Shown here: positions 23,363 to 34,793 of the stretch, in pieces
Numbering within the stretch: the stretch's first letter is position 1
Layout of the letters: every line of letters starts with the position of its first letter
Assembly (NCBI GenBank): GCA_000827325.1
Contig: KN832885.1
Coordinates: 310,001 to 374,000 of the forward strand
DNA from: Oidiodendron maius Zn
Taxonomy: Eukaryota; Ascomycota; Leotiomycetes; Myxotrichaceae
Direction: 5' to 3'
DNA length: 64,000 bases
Position numbers and translations under genes: made by a program
Notes under the pieces: model-generated
The model's database searches: none
What the model was told of the DNA's origin: nothing
What the model saw: the letters and a program-made list of their open reading frames with translations, nothing else

Positions 23363-26056
23363 TTATCTAAAAACGCCTAATGTTCCATTCAGCTTCGTCT
23401 GCATCTCTTCCCTCTCGCCCAGTGGCGTACTCAGAGTAGTCACGGCACCACCTGCACCGATGCGCCATACTTCGCTTCGCTTTTCCTCGCCAGCCTCAGA
23501 GTACGAGATGATGTCTTCATCATCCCAGCGGAACATGCACCGGATTGTCACACTCCAGTCGCCCCTTCCACCTACATCCATATAACCGACGACGCCTGAA
23601 TATAGACTGCGTTCTTTACCTTCTATTGATTGAAGAATCTCACAGCTTCGCTTCTTTGGGGCTCCAGTCATAGATCCAGGTGGCAGGCTCGCAGCTAAGA
23701 CGTCGACTCCTGTATACCTGCTCTTATCATCTCCTTCCGCAGGGGTGATCATCCCTTGGACAACGCTAATCATCTGGAACACATTCCTATACTCTTCTAC
23801 TACCATTAGTCTTGGGACCTGCACCGTACCGCTGCCACAAATTCCATGTAGGTCGTGGCGAACAAGATCAACGATCATGAGGTTTTCAGCTTTCTCCTTG
23901 GGGATGTCAAGGAAGGGGATGGCTGTTGCCAGATCCGGCACGGCAGGTGACTTCCGGACCGTGCCTTTCATGGGCCGCAGTTCGCACATTCCGGTGCTAT
24001 TCCAGGAGAGAAAGCGTTCTGGAGACGCGCTGATAAGAGTGGCTGATCCAAGACGTAGATAGGATGCAAAGGGAGCGGGGTTGCGGGTACGCAAAGTTCT
24101 ATAAAGATTCCATGACCCGTATTCCGACACTGGAGGGGCGTTCTTGTGACCAAGCACGATGTCATCCAGTGTATACGGGTCTGACGGCTTTCGGGTGGCA
24201 TCGAATCGTCGATACTGGACTGTGGTCTGATCAGTCAGGCATATTTCATAGGAGTCGCCACTGCGAATGAAGTCCTGGCAGAGCGAAACCTTGGACTCAT
24301 ATTCGTCGTTGTCCGGGATACCAATTTCCAAGTCCTGTGGTTCCTTTGTCTCGTTGGCCAAATCCCCAGAGTCTGATGACGATGGTGATGCAGGTCCATT
24401 GATGTCGGAAAAGTTGGAGGAGATCGACGTCTGAGATGAACTTGCAGAAATCCCATAAAGATGATCTCTGATAGCCCTTAGAGGTGCAGCTGATACATTG
24501 GGTAATGACAACGTCTTCAACTTCAGGGCCGCTGCATCCATCCACGGCGGTTGATGGGAGCCTTTCTTAACCAATGCTTGCAAATGAACAAGATTTTCGA
24601 CATGATCAATCACCACACTTCGAGTAACCCAAGCAAAGCATAGGTCAGGACGGTGATGCTGTGGCCCTCTCGGCTTCGAGTCTACCCCAATACCCTGTAA
24701 TCCCAGCTCATAAGTCGTGTATCCCATGAAGCCTCCCCAGAATGGCGTTCCATCGTTACCTCCCACGATCCTTCTCCTACTCAAAAAACTTGCTAAGAAA
24801 GGCCAACCGCCCAACCCTCGTAGATTAATCATACCTTCCATATCCTGCTTTCCACCAGGATAAACGGCTTTGATATAATCCGGCCCGGTAGTATATTCGA
24901 ATCTCAAACTCTGGTCAATATCCAGTCCAATAATACTATATCTTCCCCGAACATCAGCTGACCCTGCCGATCTTTCATGAATATTTGACGACTCCAAGAT
25001 AATATGATTTCGTCGTAAATCTTGGAGTGCTTCGACGATATCGGGGACAGAAACAATGCTCGACATCTTGAGTGTCATTGACTGGTAAGTATTATCCAAT
25101 TCCCAGTTAAGAATATAGTCGCTTAATTCATTCTCTGCGTGAGGAGCGTTATGTGTAGTCAAGGCGCCTCCGTCATACTGGCAAGAGAGACTTTCCCGAA
25201 CAGGCGGCTTCCCATGCAAAACCTCGTTCTCATTATAATGGGCCTTCCGGCTTGTTTTATTCCACGCCTGCGCTTGGTTGAACCAATTCTTGATGACAAG
25301 TTTGCTCTCCGAGTTGGTACAGATTGATTCAGGGTGATATTGGAGAGCCCAAAATGGCTTCGTCTTGTGCTGGACCCCAACTAAGATCCTATCATCCATG
25401 ACCCCCGAATTCTCATCTGCACCATGGCATTCAACCCAAGCGAGTGGCATCAAATTAGGACATTTTTCCGTAGGAGTCCACTTGTTGTCCTCCCAACTTT
25501 CCGGCGCAACTGTGTGCTGTCCGATATCTGCACATAGGCTCTGATACAGTGTAGCATTCAAGACTCGGACTCCTTTAAAAATTGTATCCTTCTGCCCAAA
25601 TTCTCCGATGTGGTTCACTCTCCTGATAATCCCATGTTGTGGCCCTGCCAGCCTCTTCACCTCGCCGCCGAACTCCAAGCACAAGCTCTGAAATCCTAAG
25701 CAGATTCCTAGTACGGGGAGCAATTGCTCTTCACTCAGTCTCCATATTCTTCTTATAATTCCAACATCATCCTCCTTCCCCGGATGACCAGGTCCAGGCC
25801 CGCATACCACAGCAGCATAATGAGTCAATTCGTTGTGCAGAGCGGTCTCATCGGCTAGGGCCGGGTCATCGATTTTAATTCTCCGAACAGCTGTATCGAG
25901 TTCCGTTTCGAGGAGAGAGATGATGTTGTTGGAAAAGCTGTCATAGGCATCAATGAAGAGAATCCGAGTCCTGCCTACTTTCATTGTCACACTCTCTGCC
26001 AATCTACCCGTATACTGGGTTGTCTGGTGGTTGTAATATTTGCTCGGGTCAGTCAT
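23363..26056 (-). CDS. ABZ1: Aminodeoxychorismate synthase, fused PabA-PabB
   Basis: A single exon of 897 aa. The enzyme makes 4-amino-4-deoxychorismate from chorismate and glutamine, the first step to p-aminobenzoate and folate. The N-terminal glutamine amidotransferase (about residues 30-255) shows FIDAYDSFSNNI, CGPGPGHPGKEDD, the nucleophile in LGICLGFQSL (Cys near 119) and the His-Glu of LQYHPES (near 240). The C-terminal chorismate-binding half (about 560-890) shows SYEICLTDQT, the RPMKGT motif with its Lys near 695, LMIVDLVRHDL and PPGSMTGAPKKRSCEIL. A Lys in this position (PIKGT-type) marks PabB; anthranilate synthase has Ala there. The first of two possible starts was taken; a second Met lies at residue 25 just before VGRTRILFIDAYDS. 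Confidence 0.95.
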   Translation of the reverse strand: MTDPSKYYNHQTTQYTGRLAESVTMKVGRTRILFIDAYDSFSNNIISLLETELDTAVRRIKIDDPALADETALHNELTHYAAVVCGPGPGHPGKEDDVGIIRRIWRLSEEQLLPVLGICLGFQSLCLEFGGEVKRLAGPQHGIIRRVNHIGEFGQKDTIFKGVRVLNATLYQSLCADIGQHTVAPESWEDNKWTPTEKCPNLMPLAWVECHGADENSGVMDDRILVGVQHKTKPFWALQYHPESICTNSESKLVIKNWFNQAQAWNKTSRKAHYNENEVLHGKPPVRESLSCQYDGGALTTHNAPHAENELSDYILNWELDNTYQSMTLKMSSIVSVPDIVEALQDLRRNHIILESSNIHERSAGSADVRGRYSIIGLDIDQSLRFEYTTGPDYIKAVYPGGKQDMEGMINLRGLGGWPFLASFLSRRRIVGGNDGTPFWGGFMGYTTYELGLQGIGVDSKPRGPQHHRPDLCFAWVTRSVVIDHVENLVHLQALVKKGSHQPPWMDAAALKLKTLSLPNVSAAPLRAIRDHLYGISASSSQTSISSNFSDINGPASPSSSDSGDLANETKEPQDLEIGIPDNDEYESKVSLCQDFIRSGDSYEICLTDQTTVQYRRFDATRKPSDPYTLDDIVLGHKNAPPVSEYGSWNLYRTLRTRNPAPFASYLRLGSATLISASPERFLSWNSTGMCELRPMKGTVRKSPAVPDLATAIPFLDIPKEKAENLMIVDLVRHDLHGICGSGTVQVPRLMVVEEYRNVFQMISVVQGMITPAEGDDKSRYTGVDVLAASLPPGSMTGAPKKRSCEILQSIEGKERSLYSGVVGYMDVGGRGDWSVTIRCMFRWDDEDIISYSEAGEEKRSEVWRIGAGGAVTTLSTPLGEREEMQTKLNGTLGVFR

Positions 26057-27244
26057 GGCGGGAAGGTCTTTTCTGGCACAAGGCGGTCGGAGATGGCATA
26101 TCGCTGTATTGGGACTAGCGAGGGGTAGTTAAGATGCATCTCACGTGCCCCCTGCCGATTACTGGTCTCCAATTCTTGGGCTGATAAACGAACAAGTTAA
26201 CCAGAATAGTAAAGAGCAAAATTATATTCAAAAGCTATTTAGTACATCCTGAAATGCGCAGTGAGTGCTAAGAGAGGATACTGCGGTACGGAATAAACAT
26301 TGGGGTTGTGGTAGCACAACAACACGATGATGTGATTACTCCCTACCCGCCTACATAATACGTAAATTACCTCGACGGGGCCGATGATCTTCGATTTCCA
26401 CCCTCTTCAGAAGTTTGTTTAGGTTTTATTATAAGTACAATGCACCAGGCAATTAATATGTGGCGTATCGCACACCTTGGTCTCTCTAACACCTTTTGGC
26501 CGTTTTTCTAGTCGCGGTTTCTTCATTTCGTTTTGATCTCCCTTTATGTCATTCAACCATATACACGACGGCGACCACAGCACTTTCGAGACACTGCGGC
26601 CGGAAGATCAGTTATACATTGATAGGTGTCCGGAGGGCAGTTTATAGCTTTTCATCCAGAGGACCAAGTGGAACGACATAAGCTCGCGTCCTAAGTCAAC
26701 GAGAACACGATATGTAACTATTTCGGTGTGTTCGCTTTCAGCATGGCCGTTCTCTGTGGGCTTGCCATTTTCTCGTCTCTTCTTGCTTGGCAATGTATCT
26801 TAGTTTTCGCACCCCTTTCGCTTCTGGCTGTTGGTGGATCTTCTGAGTTCAAAAAGCACGCTCAAGTCAGAAAGGAGTTGGTTAACCTTGAGAGCGGGAG
26901 CACGCCGAGGCAAGCGAAACTGAGCAAGTCCCTTCTCCTCAAATGGGAATGTGTGATGTGGAGGCTTCCACAGAGGTGGAGCCTTTGCAGGAGAAAGTAA
27001 GGTTTGTATTTGCTAGTCTGATGGAAGATGAATTGAAAGAGAGGTTGAACGATAAGTGACTCATGGATCGGTCAGTTTCTGCTCACAACAGGAAATTTAA
27101 GAGCTGCCCTTTGAGTCAATTTTATCACCCCAGGAGTAAAGACAACCCCTAAATGCTAAAGCATAGCACAATATTATTGCAAAGCTAGGATACACGCGAC
27201 GTATAAATGAATAGCATGATGCCGGTTATTGTTTTTGCCCATGT
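26057..27244. other. Intergenic, start of the accessory region
   Basis: There are 1,188 bp. CACGTG at 26142 lies 86 bp from the ABZ1 start. Between 26600 and 27060 both strands read open in several frames: on plus, a hydrophobic 80-90 residue stretch from the ATG at 26743; on minus, a Lys/Glu-rich stretch (KKRRENGKPTENG). Neither resembles a family I know and neither has convincing ends, so no gene is called. Confidence 0.4.
26141..26147 (-). promoter_or_regulatory. TCACGTG E-box
   Basis: TCACGTG lies about 86 bp upstream of ABZ1 and reads CACGTGA on the gene's strand. It matches the core seen in other promoters of the window. Confidence 0.4.
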
Positions 27245-27659
27245 TCACGAGTCAGAACTCTTCCTTGCATCTTCGAGCTTCTCAATCATTTCCTTCAACG
27301 CAGGTGCAAATTCTGCTGCTTCAACCTCTAACCCGGCATGGTGACCTGGAACTATCATCCTAGGACATCCAAGGATCTCGGCTTGCTCTATCGTTGTTCT
27401 AGCATAAAATGCATCCTCACTCCGTTTTCCTGCCGATAACCCAACACTGATCCCCGTCCAAAGAGCTGGATGACATGCTACGCCTATCAAAGGTGCAACA
27501 TGTATAATTTTCGGAGAGGATGTTCATAATCTTGTTGTATTGAGATCCATGGCCTGATCCGCCAGGAATAAAAAATGGGATGGGACCACTGCCTTCATAC
27601 CAGTACTGGAGCTTGCAGCCTTCATTTTCGACAAAAGCAAAAGTGGGCTTTGAGGCCAT
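27245..27659 (-). pseudogene. Alpha/beta-hydrolase relic lacking its central part
   Basis: The first piece, from 27659, reads MASKPTFAFVENEGCKLQYW, then FIPGGSGHGSQYNKIM and YTCCTFDRR, the N-terminal strands of an alpha/beta hydrolase. Shortly afterwards the reading continues in a different frame with SVGLSAGKRSEDAFYARTT, IEQAEILGCPRMIVPGHH and FAPALKEMIEKLED, the C-terminal part with the usual His loop. An intact member has about 280 residues; here roughly 150-180 central ones, including the nucleophile elbow, are missing and the two ends abut with a frame change. No splice pair replaces the loss. It is therefore called a pseudogene of an ordinary host enzyme. It lies divergent from the Zn2Cys6 regulator, an arrangement often seen for a regulator and its target. 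Confidence 0.75.
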
Positions 27660-28425
27660 TTTTCTATAAAGTATCTCATGAATTGTTGATAGAAGTGTAA
27701 TGAGTTTAAGATATCGAAGTTAATTCGAGCTGGACGTTGCAATGGGTCTCTCGACATAATTCTCTGAGACAGCGTCTGAGCATGGATCGTTTGTCCACGC
27801 CGCAATGGCGCGTGTGTATTTCATCTTCAGTCCGATGAAGCTTGATACAAGATTTATAATCGTTATACTGGTATTTTGGATCGCACTCTTTATCTGCTTT
27901 CAAACTTCCTCTTAGCAAGATAGTGAGAATACCACATTTAATACCCGTACAAACGGCTCTCAAATTGGAGACTCAGCGGTGACTCAGTGTATCAGTTCTT
28001 CGGAATTCAATGATTAGCGTAGTATTGTTTTTACTTTAATTGGAAGGTTTAGGTTATCCTTGCAAGTCCCATCTCGCAGTTTCCTATACCATCTCGCCGA
28101 TGGGGCTGAGCCGATGACTCGACTCTTTGGTGACTCTATGTTTAGACCACCATGGAGATAGATCGTCTCTACATCACTCTCGATAAGCTTGCGGAATTTT
28201 GTGCTCGCTCTCAATAGCTAATAATATATTGAAAACTATAACCTGCTGGGCGGAATGGAATTATACATCACGTGATATCTACATGTTCCCCGACAGTGCT
28301 TTCAGGAGCAGATCCCATAAGATTCTGACTAAGAATGCGCCGTAACTTTGCCTTGAAATGAATTTCTGTACACTCCCTCCACAATTCCCTAACAATAACG
28401 GTAGTTAGGTTGCCTTTTCGCAAAC
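27660..28425. promoter_or_regulatory. Spacer between hydrolase relic and Zn2Cys6 gene
   Basis: There are 766 bp between divergent genes. A perfect palindrome ATCACGTGAT sits 150 bp before the regulator's start. No further gene is supported. Confidence 0.45.
28267..28276 (+). promoter_or_regulatory. ATCACGTGAT palindrome, E-box
   Basis: This ten-base palindrome lies 150 bp upstream of the Zn2Cys6 start. It is the most symmetric of the E-boxes in this window and could bind a bHLH dimer. Confidence 0.45.
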
Positions 28426-30223
28426 ATGGTAAATACGGGGCTGCCAAGCCGCGACTGCAATACTTGCCGACGACGTCGAGTCAAGGTATGATCCCGAGAC
28501 TCCTGCACCGGATTAGGATGTGGAGTAAGGTGGCTAATGAAGTGCCCAGTGCGACCTGCGCCGTCCAGGTTGCTATCGGTGTGAAAAGATCGGGCAGGAA
28601 TGCACTGGGTACCGTGACTTGGAGAACCGCGGACTGGTTTTCCGGGTTCACACCCCGTCTTCGTATGTTGCTCGTAAGCAGCGAAAGGCGTGTGAACGAT
28701 CCAGCGTCACGAGTGAGGAGCAGTCCAACGCCAACCAAAATCATTCTCTGGAGGCCCTCGATTCTAACTGGGCTGAGCAAGGCTACCCAGAGGAGCGGTT
28801 GAGCGACCTATATCGTATGTTTCGATCGTCTCCATGGTCGCCATCCCCATCGCGCCAACTGTTGGAATCATGGGACATACATATCATACCCCTGATTGTG
28901 AGCCAGTTCTCTTTCCCAAGGCCCGGAGGTGGCCGTGTGTATGGATCACTAGAATTCTTCCCACATCTTCTACAGCATGTAGAGACAGATTCTGTACTGT
29001 ATCTGGCCTGTCACGCCGTTGGGTACGCCTACCTTGCGAACAAATCGCGGACTTCGGGCACTGCACTGTCACACCAATCGCTCTACGGAAAGGCCTTGTA
29101 TGCTTTACGTCTGGCCCTGCGCGATACAGAGTTACAAAAAAGAGATTCCACTTTGTTGGCTGTCTGGCTTCTCTGTTTTTACGAGGTGAGTTCAGCTTAA
29201 GTCACATTGCACCATTCTTGATAAGAGTCAAGAATGCTAACACGTTTCTGAAGCTGGTTAAGGAAGATATCGAAGATTCAAAGGTGGGACCAGTGAACTA
29301 CGATATCCATAGCAAAGCACTAGTCGGACTTTTGCGCCTCAGGGGCCGCCAACAATTCCGCTCAAAAACTGGTTGCCAAGTGTTTCAGCTTGCCTATCAT
29401 ACAATCGTATGTTCTTTGAACAATTATTCGTGTAATGCCGCACAGTCTTACTTATGCTGACTACCACTAGCAAATAAACTCCATACAGACACGGTGCGAC
29501 CCTCCATCTGAAGCGCCTCAGTGGTTTGCACACATACAGGCGTCGGATAGTGTGACAAATGTGAACTTCATCCCACTATTTTCGCTATGTGACGATGCTG
29601 TTCGGATCAGCAGTACTGCCAGGGCTCTAGTTGAGAAAACTGCGTTAGAAGACATGTTCTTCGGTGCAACTTTCGTTGTGGAGGCTAGCAAGGATCTTGA
29701 AAGCAAGATCCAGGATCACTTTGGGCAAATAGTGACGCTTCCCTCCATGAATTCTGCTGCCGAATTCATTGTGGCAAATGATCATATAAACATCCATAAT
29801 CTGCGGATACGAAACTACGTGGATGCTTGCTTCCTCCGACTTCATTATAGTGTGTTAGAACTTCTGTTCCATACTGCTAAGTTCCAGAGTCATTCAATTG
29901 ATCATCTCGAAGAGATCACAGCTCTTCGAGATCTCACTATCTTTCAGACGCAGGCCCGGTCGGAGCGCATCTTGTCAACTTTGCCCATTTTTCTAAAGGA
30001 GCCGAGCCATCAGACTGAAGAAGAGAAAGGAACATGCATCTCCAATTGGGCCGATGCGCTGAGGCTGTTATGGCAAGTTCGATTGATTGCAGCCTCACCT
30101 TTTGTTCTTGAGAGACAGAAAATGGCGGCCAAATCAGCACTATCGAAGATAGGGCATGAGATCGGCCTTATGCAAGCCTTAGGAAGCTACTATCTCACTC
30201 TCACGGCATATATTAGTTTATAA
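28426..30223 (+). CDS. Zn2Cys6 fungal transcription factor
   Basis: Four exons, 28426-28485, 28550-29185, 29254-29406 and 29471-30223, encode 533 aa. The zinc cluster spans intron 1: SRDCNTCRRRRVK|CDLRRPGCYRCEKIG and then QECTGYRD, giving all six cysteines with normal spacing, in residues 10-38. The rest is the variable fungal-specific regulatory region, with LESWDIHIIPLIVSQFSF, SVLYLACHAVGYAYLANKS, YGKALYALRLALRD and a long C-terminal part (NLRIRNYVDACFLRLHYSVL) of the kind found in fungal_trans_2 proteins. The last exon could start at 29471 or at 29489; both are in frame and differ by six residues (QINSIQ). It looks intact, while its divergent hydrolase neighbour is broken. Target genes are unknown. 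Confidence 0.88.
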
Positions 30224-31798
30224 TTGTGCTAGCTGCGGTCAATCAGATATAACGAAGCTTATCCTGGATTTAAATTCGAATTTCAGAACTTGACTACCTT
30301 ATACCTAGATAAACGTTTGCTGGACTGTCTAATATCTGCAGGAAGAAGCATTTTGGCTACACAATGCAGATTTGAGGAGTCAGAAATTAGTGCTCAGAAT
30401 GAACGAAAGCGTCAATAGTCAAATCGGCTCCGCTTCAGCACATGACTATATCGTCTTTTAACAACGCATCCATTTCACACCCTTTTGAATCTATTTCCAG
30501 ATACAAATTGCAACTCACCACCACAATCCACCATACTCTGCAGCAAATCTTCTCTCTGGATTCGATTCCTCTCTGAAACCAACTAAGAATGCGGCATCTT
30601 TTCGTGGCATAAAGTGGATCAAGTGTGCCGGCTCCCTAGTGGTTCTAAGGATCTGCCAACTCCTCTTGACTGAAAATGTGGGTGAGTTTACGCAGCCCCG
30701 CAGACGCAGCATTCCTAGATTTAAAAATCACCCTACGTCAAATATCTCCCAGGGTGTTTTATTGGACATTTAAAGAGAGGCTTAGATTATGTTCTGTTTG
30801 AGGACATGTCATTCGAGGTGAAATATGAGGGACCTGCGATCCAACGCCTATACTACGTAGTAGTCATAATACTGATGATTCTCAACGACTGGTGAGAGCC
30901 AGACACTCCAATGTTAAGGGCGGATTTAGTTCAAATCGTTGAAAGGAGCAGTTAGTGAAGGTCCCGCAGAAAAGTTCTGTACGCATGACGAAATTGGAAT
31001 GCTGTAATGCATCCAATAATTTCGAGACGAACTTTTGTTGCACTACCTCGACATTTCAATTGGCTCTGCGTAGCCACCCCGCGAAGGTCGATCATAAGAT
31101 GCCCCTGACGAGACATACACACCGTGGCGACAAAACAAAACCTGGATATAGAATGACAGATTATTGGGCTAAGTACGCGATATTAGGAATAAGCTGGCAC
31201 GTGTCGTACAAAACTTCATTCGAATTTCTAGATGGGGTAACTTGTACGTATAGTGGTAGGCCTCACCCCGACCATTACGATTAGAGACACTAACCCAGAA
31301 TGGCACTCCCATTCGAGGCTAATCTGAGTTTAGCTCGGTGGGACGGGATCGCCACGTTGTGGAGATTTTTAGCTTCCGAGCGCTATTTAAGCTCTCGCTA
31401 GGATGTCAGATTTGGTCACGAATGGGGAACTCGATGCGATGCTGACTCGCCTTCCTAACAAGGGATTACTGACGGAACCTCAGCCCTGCTGCTTTCTAGA
31501 TGGTGAGCACAGTATCTGGATGACCGTAACTGGTTGAAAAGAAATCCAGGAGGGATTCAAGTGAAGCAAAGTCGCTGCAGATCCCTCGAGGCGGTGCCAG
31601 ATGGAGCAACGTCCTGGGCTGAAACTGCAGCAGGCCCGCTGTCGGCTTGGCAAACTCGCTTTCGCACTTCACACGGTAGGGAGGTATATATAAGAAAGCC
31701 AGTCAGGGCCATCTGAGCAATTTCTGTAATTTTTGGAGATAAAATACCATTAAACCGTCAAGTAATTGTCATTCAATTCTCTTCGTGCAGTTCTCACC
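30224..31798. other. Gene-poor stretch upstream of the DUF300 gene
   Basis: There are 1,575 bp with no exon I can support on either strand. A TATA-like element at 31685 is the only promoter signal noted. Confidence 0.45.
31685..31694 (+). promoter_or_regulatory. TATA box of the DUF300 gene
   Basis: TATATATAAG lies about 105-115 bp upstream of the start codon. Position and sequence fit a TATA element. Confidence 0.45.
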
Positions 31799-33238
31799 AT
31801 GGGACAAAAGCTCTCATCGCCAGCGGCCTGCCCCGAGCCTGATACTCAGGGGCCAAGTACATCTCCCTTCGATGTGGAATCGCAAATACGTGAACTGACA
31901 GATCTTAGCGTTGCAACCGATAACCGGAACCTTAACATTCCACAGACTCTCCGCGTATGTTTCAGGAGCAATCGCCATCTTCGCAGCTCTCGTGGCGATA
32001 TTCATCACTATAATGCACGCGTCACATTTCTCTGATCCGAAGAGACAGAAACAGTATGTCCCCGCGCATTCTTCAATCCAGAATCCATAGACTAAGGGAA
32101 ACACCTGTAGGATTATTCGCGTTGTCTGGATGCCACCCAGCTTCGCAGTAATATGCTTTTTGATGTGCTGCTTCAACGGAAATGCCGCTCTATATATCGC
32201 TCCTGGTCTTGACGTTTTCGAGGGCATTGCTATGGCATCCTTCTTCGTTCTCCTCACAGACTATGTCGCGCCAGATGGAGATCTTGATGGCTTCTTCTCG
32301 AGCGCAAAAGGGGACATGCCGCAAGCTGGGAGTGAAGCGTGGTATCAGGTAGAGAGTTTCAGGGAGAATTTTTATGGACTGGAAATGCTAATGCAATTTG
32401 CAGAAATTGACATTCGGCGTTACACAGTGGGTAGTGATCAGTGTCCTGTTATGGATTGCGACGGCAGCTAGTTTGGCAGCGGGAACTTACTGCGTAACCT
32501 CAAGAAATATCCATTTTGCTCATATTTGGGTTAGTAAACCTAGATGACTTTCGTTACTCGCGGCTCGGGTCTAACTACTTTTTAGATCACAATAGTTCGA
32601 GTTATCTCAGTCGGATTGGCAGTCATATCGATCTTGCAATTCTACAGGCGCACAGCAAAAGCTTCGAAGCCCCATGGGGCTCTGAAACAATTTATCAGTT
32701 TCAAGATTCTAGTTTTCCTGAACTTTCTTCAGACAGTAAGTTTACCATTTCTTCTGTCCTCGAGGTAAAACTTGCCTAACTTGACGTTAAGTTCATCTTC
32801 AACCTCCTCAGAGGCGGCAATGACCTTCACCCTTCTGCCCATCTTAGCTACAACGACCTCACAAATGGCATCCCGGCTCTTATCCTCTCATTCGAAATCG
32901 CCCTTATTTACCCAATCTTCATCTTCACATTCCCCTGGGCGCCGTACAAGAAAGGCTATGTCAGTGCCACTGGCCCGAACACTAAGAGCTATCACGGTGG
33001 GTTCTTGGGACATCGAGCATACTTTGCGGCCATAAATATTATTGACATTTTTGCCGCTCTGGGAAATGGCCTTCAAGCCAAGTTTGGAGGCAGAGAAGAC
33101 GTCGGAGAACAATATGCACCACCACCGTCAAATTATTATGTGTTGAACGAGAATCAAGACACTTATTATCCCGGTAGCAGCCAAGAACGTATTTACATGA
33201 ACCAGCGGATGGAGCAGGGTGGGGCGCAGAGATATTGA
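31799..33238 (+). CDS. DUF300 (organic solute transporter Ost-alpha-like) membrane protein
   Basis: Six exons, 31799-31856, 31909-32053, 32111-32348, 32404-32529, 32586-32735 and 32792-33238, encode 387 aa. The family comprises seven-helix membrane proteins related to metazoan Ost-alpha; the fungal substrate is unknown. Landmarks are TLTFHRLSAYVSGAIAIF opening helix 1, IIRVVWMPPSFAVICFLM, LDVFEGIAMASFFVLLTDYV, KLTFGVTQWVVISVLLWIA, HFAHIW|ITIVRVISVGLAV, LKQFISFKILVFLNFLQT, and NGIPALILSFEIALIYPIF with TFPWAPYKKGY. Intron 1 (52 nt, donor GTACAT, acceptor TTAG) was deduced because reading straight on shifts the frame, while this splice restores TLTFHRLS. The C-terminal tail is cytosolic, with Tyr/Pro/Gln-rich sequence. 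Its closest relatives inside the superfamily are uncertain. Confidence 0.88.
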
Positions 33239-34793
33239 TAAGAGAACGTGATGATTTAGATCATGAGTACGTGAGTCTTTTGTAGATTAGGCATTTGAGG
33301 AGCGTTGCAGTCTTATGTTATTTTAAAGGAGTTGCACAGAAATCGGAACGCGGCAAATTATTTAATTTTTTTATTAAAAAAATTGGCTTGTGCTAAATGA
33401 TATCCTACGGCCCAAGAGTGTGGCCGAGTATGTTGATCGCTCCAAGAGCATAGAGCAAGACAGGGCAAGGGCCCGTTTAACAAGCATAAAGCACTATCGT
33501 TATCCGTTCTACAAAATACCACTCTTATCGAAATGATTTTCAGCTATCTCCTCCTTGCCTTCTGTCAGCTTGCTGATTTTACTCCAATCAGCTATGGAGC
33601 AAGTGTACCGGAATACTTCTAAGAAAAATTCCCACAAGAGATGCCACTCACCCGATTTCAGCTTTGCCACAGAGCGACAGTAGCAGTGAGGAAGGCTAAA
33701 GATACGAAGACGAGGTCGCGTATGGTGCTAGGAAACAAACTGATAGCGCTCGGTGCCGAATCTAAAATTGGCCAGGTACTAGGTACATAACTTCCTATTT
33801 GATAAAGGTAATTTGGTGATAACAGAACAATTAGCCGGATGTACAGATACGGCGGCTCACAGAGGCACTACTCAAGAGCGGCATAACCTCGAAAGGGAGA
33901 AGTTGAAAGCCGAATCTTTTCAAGGATCTTGGATATCGAGTGTAAGGCGCCCGCTCCCCCGAGCGCCCAACTGCCCCCACTTCCACATTTCCCCAGATGA
34001 AACGAGTTCGAGACTAGTACAGCCTTCTTCCAACAAGGACTATCCCGCGCTGCTACTCGTAATGCGGGACTAGTCAACACGTGGTGCTGCTGAGAATGGA
34101 TCCCACCCTGTCATTGCACAATCAGGGGCTGGACGGGTTTGCGCCCGAGAGCCCGCGGGCATAGTGCTGACAATCGATCGCCGGGCCATGTGCATTTACC
34201 AACACTAGCTGCGAGGCGAGCGACGCCCCACAAGCTTGAATTGCGTGATGCTGGCACCATTACAAGAGGGCTGTGCTTAGTGATAGTGCGCTCTCCCGTC
34301 GGCCAGCAACGAATCCCAGTATATGTGAAGACAGACAAAAGCACTAACACATATTGTTCATGTTCTACGAACGCTGCGAGTGTTGTCCGGAACGCTGCGA
34401 GTATTGTCCGGGAGGGACCAGGGGGGATTTTGGTGTGCGCTCTCTGATTCGAGTTGTTTTGATCAACTGCATGTTGGTAACAGTCAGCACCCCAAAACAG
34501 GCGCGGTGACCGACAGAAATACAGCGGGCAACCTTGCTCGCAAAAACCAGGGTCGTTGCGATAACAGTACAGTCCTCCGACCGAAGCACAAGGCTCCGAG
34601 ATAAAGGGGTAAATTTTGAAATATAGCTCCTGGTCCATTTCCTTGTCCCATTGCCAGATCTTATCGACAAAGATATTGAAGACCTGCCACACTGTCCACC
34701 CAACTTCTGCTATTGCGTCTTGCCTGTACTCTGCTCCGGTATCTGTTAAGTAAAACCAATCGTGCCTCTACCAATTGTTGATTCTTTCCAAGA
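33239..34793. other. Gene-poor, relatively GC-rich stretch
   Basis: There are 1,555 bp. A two-copy 21-bp repeat lies at 34369-34410. A minus-strand open stretch over 34111-34692 lacks an ATG at its start and any family resemblance. Nothing here is called as a gene. Confidence 0.45.
34369..34410 (+). repeat. Two-copy 21-bp tandem duplication
   Basis: GAACGCTGCGAGTGTTGTCCG is followed at once by a second copy differing by one base (TATT for TGTT). Function unknown; it is outside any called gene. Confidence 0.7.

Noticed and set aside
26608-27060. Open frames on both strands that read as plausible protein
   Set aside because: The readings contradict each other, lack convincing starts and splice sites, and match no family. 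Left as unresolved intergenic sequence.
31945-31965. Apparent one-base frame shift in the DUF300 gene
   Set aside because: A 52-nt intron at 31857-31908 restores the conserved TLTFHRLS opening, so the gene is intact.
34111-34692. 193-codon minus-strand open frame
   Set aside because: It starts without an ATG, has odd composition (Cys, Arg, Trp scattered) and matches no family. Chance openness in GC-richer DNA is likelier.
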